NCBI GenBank assembly: GCA_902766185.1
Contig: CACXCQ010000062.1
Location: forward strand, 1 to 6,427
DNA from: an uncultured Eubacteriales bacterium
Lineage (GTDB): Bacteria > Bacillota > Clostridia > Peptostreptococcales > Anaerovoracaceae
Length of the DNA: 6,427 nucleotides
Direction: 5' to 3'
Numbering within the stretch: the stretch's first letter is position 1; each line of letters starts with the position of its first letter. Below are positions 1-5,554 of this stretch, one piece after another. The notes below the pieces were generated by a model that saw only the letters and a program-made list of their open reading frames with translations, ran no database searches and was not told the origin of the DNA. A program made the position numbers and the translations under genes.

Positions 1-590
1 CCGCCGCTCATCTGCGCCAGCAGCATCAGCGCGTCCTCGTCATAGTCTATGCAAAGGCTGCCGAATCCCCGGATCTCATCCGTCATGGCGCGTTTCAGCA
101 GAACGAGAACATCATCCGCCTCCAGCCGACGGAATTCATAGATGTTGCCCACCCGGGAAAGGATGGCGTTGTTCACGGAAAAATACGGGTTCTCCGTGGT
201 GCTCCCAATGAAGCAGATCACCCCGTCCTCCAGCGCCTTCAGCAGAGAATCCTGCTGAAGCTTGTTCCACCGGTGGACCTCATCCACATAGAGACATGTG
301 CTTTCCTTCATGAGTCCGTGGAACCGGTCGGAAGCCTGCTTCAGGATCTCCTTCAGCTCCTTGGTCCCGGTGGTCGACGCATTGATCTCCACGAAACCAG
401 CGTCCTTTTCCGCCGCGATGATCCGGGCAAGGGTGGTCTTTCCCGTTCCCGGAGGGCCAAAGAAGATGGCGGAATCCAAAGATCCGCTCTGAATCGCGCG
501 ATAAAACAGAGACCCTTCGTAAAGGAAGTGCCTCTGTCCTACAAATTCTTCCAGCCTTTCCGGCCGCATTCTCGTTGATAATGGTATCAT
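1..590 (-). CDS. rarA: RarA/MgsA replication-associated recombination AAA+ ATPase, N-terminal part (3' end outside window)
   Basis: This is the N-terminal 196 codons of a RarA (MgsA, clamp-loader-like AAA+) ATPase, a family that acts at stalled replication forks with SSB. Visible motifs are the family signature TRMRPERLEEFVGQ near residues 6-19, Walker A GPPGTGKT at 45-52, Walker B CLYVDEVHRWNK around D103-E104, sensor 1 GSTTEN at 129-134, and the SVNNAILSRV stretch with the candidate arginine finger R146. The family is usually about 420-450 residues, so more than half lies beyond base 1. I chose ATG 590-588 over ATG 569-567 because the family carries residues before RMRP; an in-frame TAA at 602-600 rules out a longer start in this frame. 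No good Shine-Dalgarno sequence precedes it. With only 9 bases after the permease stop codon and no terminator between, it is probably translated by coupling or reinitiation. Family assignment is firm; the exact start is less so. Confidence 0.93.
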   Translation of the reverse strand, partial: MIPLSTRMRPERLEEFVGQRHFLYEGSLFYRAIQSGSLDSAIFFGPPGTGKTTLARIIAAEKDAGFVEINASTTGTKELKEILKQASDRFHGLMKESTCLYVDEVHRWNKLQQDSLLKALEDGVICFIGSTTENPYFSVNNAILSRVGNIYEFRRLEADDVLVLLKRAMTDEIRGFGSLCIDYDEDALMLLAQMSG

Positions 591-599
591 TCGCTGTGT

Positions 600-2321
600 T
601 TAGTCGAAGAAGGTCTCCGTCTTCTCTTCCATCAGATACTTGTTCAGGGTGGCTTCCACATCCAGCTCATGCTCGGGCAGCGGCGCATCCTTCTTCTTGC
701 CGACGAAGAACATGATCAGTCCGAAGACGATGAGGATCGCTCCGCCGATGGCGAGGCCGGTCTGGACCTGCGGGATCACGTTGCCGAAGACATCGTAGTC
801 ATCCGGACCCCACTCGCCCCAGTCGATCTCATACCAGCGCAGCCAGAACTGGCCGAAGAAGGCCATGGCGCCGGCGCACATGGAGAAGACACCGATCCGG
901 ACGGTATCTCCGCGAGGGATACCGAATCCGTTCACTGGGTTGCCTTCCGGGTCGTTCACGGACAGACCGCCGCAGACCTTCCGGAAAATGATGTAGGCGA
1001 TGGGTCCTGAACAGAGAGCCATCAGTCCGGTGGTCAGGTAGTCCGTGCCGTTGATCAGAAGCGCGATGATGGAGATCACGATGGGGAATCCGCTGTAGAA
1101 GATCAGCGCCTTGTTCCCTCCCGGAATAACGTAAAGGTTTCTCTTCTTTCTCTCCTCCACCGGCAGCTTATGCCGCAGCTTGATCACGGAGATCGGCAGA
1201 ATGATGTACAGCGCCAGCATGAAGACGACCTCCATGGAGACCAGCGTTGTGAAATCGTTGAAGGAAAGGATGAACGTGACCACCGCCAGAGACAGGATGC
1301 CCACATAAGGCACGCCCCTGTTTTTGCTTACCTTGACCAGGAACTGGGGGCAGAGGTGATCGTCCGCCAGAACGAAGAATCCTCTGGAGCCGGAAGCCAG
1401 GTATGTGTTGAAGATAGCGCACTGTGAAATGATGGCGACCACCAGGAAAACGTATCCCCAGGCCTGACCCAGATTTTGCGTAAGTACGGTTGCGTATCCG
1501 ACATTGTCACCGGAGAATCCGCCTTCGGTGGACCATGCTTCCCAGGAACCTTCCGGCAGGCATGCCAGGCCGCCAAGAGTAGGCAGCACATAGGTCAGCG
1601 CCACCAGCGGCATGGCGATCTTCAGTCCCTTGGGGATGACCTGCGGGTTCTTCACCTCGCCGGCCATGTTGGAGATGCATTCATATCCGCAGTACATCCA
1701 GATGCAGATGCAGATGCCGCCGCCCAATCCGTCGATCAGCGTGTAGTCCTCCGGCATGAAGGGTTCCACCGGATTCGTGTTCCAGTTGATGAAGCCCACG
1801 ATGGCCACCAGCAGGAATGCCGCTACGATCAGAAGCGACAGGATCGTGCTCACGGTGCCGACCTCTCTGAGTCCCAGCAGGTTAACGATGGTGAAGATGG
1901 TGATCATACCGATCTTCAGTGCCAGGGACGCCGCATAGGACATGGGGATCATCTGGCTCACATAACCGGAAACCAGCGCGACGTAAACGCCGTTGGTGAT
2001 GTAGGTGGAAACCGTTGCCCACCATCCGGTCTGGAAGCCCCAGAACTCACCGAAGGCCTCTTTGGCCCAGACGTAGACGCCGCCCTCCGACGGCATTACC
2101 GATGAGCACTCCGCCACCAGACTGCTGATGGGATAGGCCCAGATAAAAGGAAATACACATAATAACAGGATGGTCATACCGGGTCCGGCTTCGGGGATCA
2201 TCTCCTCGATCCCGAAGGCGCCGGCAGCCACCAGACAATACAGCATGAAGACGATCCCGGAAACCTTGATGTCGTGTTTCTTCAGACCGGCAACACCCTG
2301 CAGCTGCTGCTGTTCACTCAT
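600..2321 (-). CDS. APC-superfamily amino acid/polyamine permease with C-terminal two-TM extension
   Basis: A 573-residue integral membrane transporter of the APC (amino acid-polyamine-organocation) superfamily, expected to import or exchange an amino acid or polyamine in the cytoplasmic membrane. TM1 (about 20-42) carries GAFGIEE at 34-40, at the place of the substrate-binding glycine motif. After TM2 comes PSEGGVYVWAKEAFG (77-91), a strong family signature, and TM6 (about 196-218) is followed by AGEVKNPQ (220-227). I count about 12 core hydrophobic segments to residue 448. After those come an extra segment near 474-495, an acidic aromatic loop (about 496-512, rich in W, D and E), a fourteenth segment at 520-541 and a charged tail. 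The core resembles PHS/GadC-like relatives, but the substrate cannot be read from sequence. TM6 contains four cysteines (204, 206, 211, 215). AGGAGG at 2335-2330, 8 bases before ATG, fixes the start. rarA follows after 9 bases, so the two are probably cotranscribed. Confidence 0.9.
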   Translation of the reverse strand: MSEQQQLQGVAGLKKHDIKVSGIVFMLYCLVAAGAFGIEEMIPEAGPGMTILLLCVFPFIWAYPISSLVAECSSVMPSEGGVYVWAKEAFGEFWGFQTGWWATVSTYITNGVYVALVSGYVSQMIPMSYAASLALKIGMITIFTIVNLLGLREVGTVSTILSLLIVAAFLLVAIVGFINWNTNPVEPFMPEDYTLIDGLGGGICICIWMYCGYECISNMAGEVKNPQVIPKGLKIAMPLVALTYVLPTLGGLACLPEGSWEAWSTEGGFSGDNVGYATVLTQNLGQAWGYVFLVVAIISQCAIFNTYLASGSRGFFVLADDHLCPQFLVKVSKNRGVPYVGILSLAVVTFILSFNDFTTLVSMEVVFMLALYIILPISVIKLRHKLPVEERKKRNLYVIPGGNKALIFYSGFPIVISIIALLINGTDYLTTGLMALCSGPIAYIIFRKVCGGLSVNDPEGNPVNGFGIPRGDTVRIGVFSMCAGAMAFFGQFWLRWYEIDWGEWGPDDYDVFGNVIPQVQTGLAIGGAILIVFGLIMFFVGKKKDAPLPEHELDVEATLNKYLMEEKTETFFD

Positions 2322-2335
2322 GGGAAGTTCCTCCT
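2322..2335 (-). promoter_or_regulatory. Ribosome binding site of the APC permease
   Basis: AGGAGG reads on the minus strand at 2335-2330, with 8 bases to the ATG at 2321-2319. It is a near-perfect Bacillota Shine-Dalgarno and supports this start codon. Confidence 0.85.
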
Positions 2336-2349
2336 CGTTTTACATGATG

Positions 2350-2363
2350 ATAATGACATTATA
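2350..2363 (-). promoter_or_regulatory. Second -10-like box with overlapping palindrome (candidate operator)
   Basis: A perfect TATAAT hexamer lies at 2363-2358 on the minus strand, 22 bases before the AGGAGG of the permease, but no convincing -35 stands 16-18 bases upstream. It overlaps a palindrome at 2350-2362 with two perfect 6-base arms (ATAATG / CATTAT) around one centre base. It could be a secondary promoter with an operator, or a regulator site within the leader of the upstream promoter. AT-rich sequence makes chance palindromes common, so this is tentative. Confidence 0.35.
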
Positions 2364-2428
2364 CTACTTCAGATTATCAGCCTTAGCACGGCTTATTGCT
2401 ATTGCTGTTTTTTATCTGTTTCCCCCTG

Positions 2429-2457
2429 ATTTTACTAAATTCCGACTACATCGTCAA
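2429..2457 (-). promoter_or_regulatory. Sigma-A-type promoter for permease-rarA
   Basis: On the minus strand TTGACG (2457-2452) and TAAAAT (2434-2429) are separated by exactly 17 bases, each one mismatch from the vegetative consensus. Transcription would start near 2422, giving a leader of about 100 bases before the permease ATG. It sits just 24 bases past the terminator of the upstream symporter gene, the expected place for a new transcription unit. Confidence 0.72.
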
Positions 2458-2481
2458 CCGACATCCCACCCTCTTTCACGC

Positions 2482-2516
2482 AAAAGCAGGCAGCCACTTT
2501 GTTTGTGACTGCCTGC
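2482..2516 (-). terminator. Rho-independent terminator of the AGCS symporter gene
   Basis: Reading on the minus strand, a 12-base-pair stem (arms 2516-2505 and 2497-2486, one G-T pair, GC-rich GCAGGCAG base) closes a 7-base loop and is followed by TTTT at 2485-2482. It begins 46 bases after the symporter stop codon. The other strand lacks a T tract after the stem, so termination is directional. It separates the symporter from the permease-rarA unit. Confidence 0.88.
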
Positions 2517-2562
2517 CCTGTTTCTGTCTCAGTTCAACTGTCCGACGGGGATCGTCCCTTCA

Positions 2563-3990
2563 TCAGTTCCAGTAATCCGTCTTCTGCTTAAGACCGATGC
2601 TGGATGCCTTGAAGATGGGGTTGACTCCTTCAGCCATCTGCTTCTTGTAGTCGTTCAGACACTTGAAGGCGATTCCGCCGAGGATCAGGATCGAAGGAAC
2701 GTTGGTGACGACCATCAGGCCCTGCATCATATCCGCGATATCCCATACCAGTCCGGCAGAAGCGATAGCGCCCAGGAAGACCAGAATGGATGCGATTATC
2801 CGCATGACGATCAGTTCGCTGTGCTTCGCTTCCCGATTGATGATGAATTCGAAGCAGCTCTCGCAGTAGGAGTAGTTTCCGATCAGCGTGGTGAAGGCGA
2901 AGAACGCCATGGCGATAACGATGAATGTGGGGCCGAAAGCGCCAAAGACGGAGGCCAGGGAATCCTGTACGTAACCCGCTGCATTAGGGCCGTCCTCAAG
3001 ATTGTAGACGTTGGCATCCACCTTGGTGGACATGCACATGAAGGCCGTCGCGGTACAGATCAGCAGCGTGTCGATGAACACGGAGAGCATCTGGACCAAA
3101 CCCTGCTTGGCCGGGTGGGAGACGTCCGCACGGGCTGCCGCGTTCGGCGCGGAACCCATACCAGCTTCATTGGAGTACAGGCCTCTCTTCACGCCGTACA
3201 TGATGCAGGAGCCGGCGAATCCGCCGAAGATCGCTTCGAAGTCGAATGCGCTCTGGAAGATCATGCCGAACATGTGTCCCAGGTTCGGGATGTTGATGGC
3301 CAGCACGATCAGGGAAACCAGCACGTACATGACGCCCATGACCGGAACCAGGACCTCGGTGACCTTGATCAGCCGCTTCGCGCCGCCCAGGACGACAGCG
3401 CCGAAGAGTACAGCCAGGATAACGCCGATGATGGCCGGTGTCGCAGTCTCATTGTAGAAGGAATATACCTTGAACGTGGACTGGAAGTTGAAGGCTGCCA
3501 GCATATTGTATCCCACCATGTAGGTGAAGATGATCAGGATCGAGAAGATCACGCCCAGCCACTTCTGGCCGAGGGCGTCTCTCATGTAGAATGCCGGGCC
3601 GCCCTTGGACGTGCCGTCATCATCCTTCTTCTTGTAGATCTGCGCCAGCGTGGACTCAACGAACGCGGATGCTCCGCCGAAGAACGCGGTTACCCACATC
3701 CAGAAGATGGCGCCGGGGCCTCCGCAGATGATGGCGGTGGATACGCCGATGATGTTTCCGGTACCTACCCGGGAAGCCGTGGATACCATCAGCGCGCCGA
3801 AGGACGATACTCCTCCCTCATGGGGCTTTTCTGTGATGACCTTGCAGGCCTCCTTGAACATACCTATCTGCAGGAATCCGCATCGTATGGTCAGATAAAT
3901 TCCACCTGCGATGAGTATGAGCGGGACGAACCATGGCTGGTAAAGGATGTTGCTTACCGCCAGTACGCCCTGATCAATTCCATTAATCAT
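2563..3990 (-). CDS. AGCS-family sodium:alanine/glycine/glutamine symporter
   Basis: A 475-residue member of the alanine/glycine:cation symporter family (AGCS, Na_Ala_symp), which takes up small neutral amino acids with sodium across the cytoplasmic membrane. Signatures visible in order are SRVGTGNIIGVSTAI at 73-87, GGPGAIFWMWV at 90-100, GGPAFYM at 130-136, and GVKRGLYSNEAGMGSAPNAA at 266-285, the hallmark motif of the family. The length is normal and about 10-11 hydrophobic segments are evident. The ASRVGTGN form, with Arg before VGTGN, resembles the AlsT/YaaJ-like branch more than the classical DagA-like one. At 371-380 the usual aromatic YxGE region reads GNYSYCESCF, with a CxxC. Substrate could be alanine, glycine or glutamine and cannot be decided here. 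The start at 3990-3988 is preceded by AAAGGA (4003-3998) 7 bases away. The gene looks monocistronic, with its own promoter and terminator. Confidence 0.95.
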   Translation of the reverse strand: MINGIDQGVLAVSNILYQPWFVPLILIAGGIYLTIRCGFLQIGMFKEACKVITEKPHEGGVSSFGALMVSTASRVGTGNIIGVSTAIICGGPGAIFWMWVTAFFGGASAFVESTLAQIYKKKDDDGTSKGGPAFYMRDALGQKWLGVIFSILIIFTYMVGYNMLAAFNFQSTFKVYSFYNETATPAIIGVILAVLFGAVVLGGAKRLIKVTEVLVPVMGVMYVLVSLIVLAINIPNLGHMFGMIFQSAFDFEAIFGGFAGSCIMYGVKRGLYSNEAGMGSAPNAAARADVSHPAKQGLVQMLSVFIDTLLICTATAFMCMSTKVDANVYNLEDGPNAAGYVQDSLASVFGAFGPTFIVIAMAFFAFTTLIGNYSYCESCFEFIINREAKHSELIVMRIIASILVFLGAIASAGLVWDIADMMQGLMVVTNVPSILILGGIAFKCLNDYKKQMAEGVNPIFKASSIGLKQKTDYWN

Positions 3991-4088
3991 AACATAATCC
4001 TTTCTGTGATAATGATGACCTGAAAATGAGTTTCAGGAAAACGATAACGAATGCTGCCATGTGTCTAAAACCCTTATACACTTCGCTT

Positions 4089-4106
4089 TAACGCAGTAAT
4101 GCGTTA
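4089..4106. repeat. Perfect 7+7 inverted repeat in the symporter leader
   Basis: TAACGCA (4089-4095) and TGCGTTA (4100-4106) are exact reverse complements around a 4-base centre. The site lies about 22 bases downstream of the -10 of the symporter promoter, thus within the predicted untranslated leader. It could be a roadblock operator or a small RNA hairpin. There is no T tract, so it is not a terminator. Confidence 0.55.
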
Positions 4107-4127
4107 CCCAGCACACATAGCCTATAA

Positions 4128-4156
4128 ATTATAACAAATAAAAGCCCGCTTGGCAA
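4128..4156 (-). promoter_or_regulatory. Sigma-A-type promoter for the AGCS symporter
   Basis: On the minus strand TTGCCA (4156-4151) and TATAAT (4133-4128) are spaced by 17 bases: five of six at -35 and a perfect -10. The predicted start near 4121 gives a leader of about 130 bases, unusually long for a single transporter gene and containing the inverted repeat at 4089-4106. Confidence 0.7.
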
Positions 4157-4190
4157 CACATAATCCCTAAACTGCCCTTCCGGACCGGAC

Positions 4191-4202
4191 CTGTCTGGAC
4201 AG
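4191..4202. repeat. CTGTC-TG-GACAG inverted repeat between the divergent promoters
   Basis: Two exact 5-base arms around a 2-base centre lie between the divergent promoters, directly after a CCGGA tandem at 4180-4189. Position makes it a possible regulator site, but it is short and unproven. Confidence 0.3.
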
Positions 4203-4214
4203 TGTAATTACCAT

Positions 4215-4231
4215 TGAAACTATCTGAAACT
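4215..4231 (+). repeat. TGAAACT direct repeat, one helical turn apart, beside the cpaF -35
   Basis: A TGAAAC-containing heptamer occurs twice with a 10-base period: (T)TGAAACT at 4215-4221 differs only by its first base, being TGAAACT from 4216 preceded by T, and the second copy is 4225-4231. Exact shared core is TGAAACT counted as 4215-4221 and 4225-4231. The second copy ends 5 bases before the proposed -35 (4237-4242) and overlaps an AACTG-C-CAGTT palindrome at 4228-4238. Tandem repeats spaced by a helical turn upstream of -35 are the usual form of activator sites such as OmpR/PhoB-type response regulators, but no regulator gene is in the window. Confidence 0.4.
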
Positions 4232-4236
4232 GCCAG

Positions 4237-4265
4237 TTGTTCCCTCACCTTATTTGATATATACT
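4237..4265 (+). promoter_or_regulatory. Candidate promoter of the Tad operon
   Basis: TTGTTC (4237-4242) and TATACT (4260-4265) are separated by 17 bases. The -10 is one mismatch from consensus; the -35 matches only in TTG, which would fit an activator-dependent promoter. The predicted start near 4272 gives a leader of about 40 bases to the cpaF ATG. An alternative -35 TTGATA at 4254-4259 lacks a well-spaced -10. Confidence 0.45.
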
Positions 4266-4312
4266 TACAGTAATTCCAAATTATAGAAGATAATAGACGC
4301 AAGGAGGATTCC

Positions 4313-5554
4313 ATGATCGACCTTCACAGCGGCAAAGCCCGAAGCGAACATCGCAACAACGATCGCAGCGAACATCAGGCTGCGGCAAACGCGCCCTCCT
4401 CCTACCTGCCCCGGATCCGGGAGCTGATGAACCGGCAGGATGACCTGACGGACAGCATCGTCCTGTCGATCATCGAGGATTTCGTCTTCCGTCAGCCGGA
4501 GACCGCCTCCCGACCCACGTATGACAGCCGTGCCCTCATCAGCAGCCTCTTCCTCACCCTGCGCAGGGAGCTGGGCATCCTCCAGCCTCTGGCCGATGAC
4601 CCACAGATCACGGAGATCATGGTCAACGGTCCTGAGAACATTTTCGTTGAACGGAATGGGCAGATCGAGAAAACGGGGCTGGCCTTCGATTCGCGAGAGG
4701 AACTCGAGGAACTGATCCGGCGGCTGGCCGGCCGCGTGCATCGGGAGATCAATGAGCTGAATCCCATCGTGGACGCCAGGCTGTCGGACGGCTCCCGGGT
4801 CAACGCGGTGATGAGCAGCGTTGCTCTTGACGGGCCGTCACTGACCATACGCACCTTCCCGGAGACCCGTCCGCTGGAGATGTCAGACCTCATCGCTTCC
4901 GGCAGCATTGCCCCGGAAGCTGCGCGGCTGATGCAAAGGCTGGTCCGTTCCAGGTACAACTGCATCATCAGCGGCGGGACCTCCAGCGGCAAGACCACGT
5001 TCCTGAATGTGCTCTCCCGCTGCATTCCCTCTCATGAACGGCTGGTGGTCATCGAGGATTCCGCGGAGCTTCGCATCGATCACGAGAACATCGTCAGGCT
5101 GGAATGCCGCAGCGCCAACGTTTCGGGCAAGGGAGCCGTGGATATGTCCCAGCTGGTCCGAAACAGCCTGCGGATGCGGCCGGACCGCATCATCGTGGGC
5201 GAGGTCCGGGGCGGCGAAGTCGTCCATATGCTCCAGGCCATGAATACCGGCCATGACGGCAGCATGAGCACCGGGCACGCCAACAGCGCCCCCGGCATGC
5301 TGAAGCGCCTGGAGGCCATGTTCCTGGAAAGCTCGGATATACCGGTGGACGCCATACGGAGCCAGATCGCCGAGGGCATCGACATCATCGTCCATATGGG
5401 CCGGCAGAAGGACGGCAGCCGCCGGGTCATGGAAATCGCTGAACTGGACGGCGTCGCGGGCGGTGAGATCAGAATGAACCCGCTGTACAACTGCCGTGAG
5501 GGACTCACCGGCAATACGCTGATCCACAAGGAAAAACTGGAGGTATGGGGATGA
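4313..5554 (+). CDS. cpaF: CpaF/TadA-type secretion ATPase of a Tad/Flp pilus system
   Basis: A 413-residue type II/IV secretion ATPase of the CpaF/TadA subfamily, the cytoplasmic hexameric motor that drives assembly of Tad/Flp pili. The N-terminal 30 residues are polar and rich in Arg, Asn and His, then a helical region and the N-terminal domain containing DPQITEIMVNGPENIFVE (about 96-113). Catalytic motifs are complete: Walker A GGTSSGKTTF at 221-230, Asp box VIEDSAEL at 246-253, Walker B RIIVGEVRGGE at 292-302, and His box NTGHDGSMSTGHAN at 311-324. Length and order are typical for the subfamily, so it should be active. AAGGAGG (4301-4307) 5 bases before ATG supports the start. It appears to be the first gene of its operon, with no CpaB or CpaE gene ahead of it. 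Its stop TGA overlaps the next start as ATGA at 5551-5554. Confidence 0.95.
   Translation: MIDLHSGKARSEHRNNDRSEHQAAANAPSSYLPRIRELMNRQDDLTDSIVLSIIEDFVFRQPETASRPTYDSRALISSLFLTLRRELGILQPLADDPQITEIMVNGPENIFVERNGQIEKTGLAFDSREELEELIRRLAGRVHREINELNPIVDARLSDGSRVNAVMSSVALDGPSLTIRTFPETRPLEMSDLIASGSIAPEAARLMQRLVRSRYNCIISGGTSSGKTTFLNVLSRCIPSHERLVVIEDSAELRIDHENIVRLECRSANVSGKGAVDMSQLVRNSLRMRPDRIIVGEVRGGEVVHMLQAMNTGHDGSMSTGHANSAPGMLKRLEAMFLESSDIPVDAIRSQIAEGIDIIVHMGRQKDGSRRVMEIAELDGVAGGEIRMNPLYNCREGLTGNTLIHKEKLEVWG
5539..5554 (+). promoter_or_regulatory. Ribosome site and ATGA overlap that decide the tadB start
   Basis: GGAGG at 5539-5543 lies only 1 base from the upstream ATG (5545) but 7 bases from ATG 5551. 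The second ATG also forms the classic ATGA overlap with the cpaF stop at 5552-5554. Start 5551 is therefore preferred. Confidence 0.8.

Larger units (their letters stand above)
3991..4312. other. Divergent intergenic promoter region between symporter and cpaF
   Basis: This 322-base gap has no credible gene: the short open frames in it lack ribosome sites or family features. It is AT-rich in most parts. It contains the minus-strand promoter of the symporter (4156-4128) with an inverted repeat in its leader (4089-4106), and a plus-strand promoter candidate for cpaF (4237-4265). About 80 bases separate the two -35 boxes. That stretch holds a CCGGA CCGGA tandem (4180-4189), a CTGTC/GACAG palindrome (4191-4202) and a TGAAACT direct repeat (4215-4231). 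No tRNA or known riboswitch pattern was recognised. Confidence 0.8.

Noticed and set aside
273..578. A 101-codon plus-strand open frame opposite rarA
   Set aside because: rarA has intact Walker A, Walker B and sensor 1 motifs across this stretch; the opposite frame has no features.
1699..1716. Threefold CAGATG tandem as a possible microsatellite or phase-variable tract
   Set aside because: The unit is six bases, so changes would keep frame, and it encodes the IC repeat of a membrane helix. Kept only as a comment on the cysteine-rich TM6.
1476..2105. A 209-codon plus-strand open frame opposite the permease
   Set aside because: Composition dominated by His, Gln, Asp and Arg, as expected from the reverse complement of a membrane-protein gene; no independent support.
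2821..4023. A 400-codon open frame on the plus strand opposite the symporter
   Set aside because: It is fully antisense to a gene with complete AGCS motifs, is rich in His, Asp, Gly and Glu in the way of a codon-shadow frame, and has no family signature.
4089..4106. Inverted repeat as a terminator
   Set aside because: No T tract on either side in the right position, and it lies in a leader upstream of a gene.
4129..4314. A 61-codon minus-strand open frame in the divergent intergenic region
   Set aside because: Its start lies on the reverse complement of the cpaF ribosome site, it has no ribosome site of its own, and it covers the symporter promoter.
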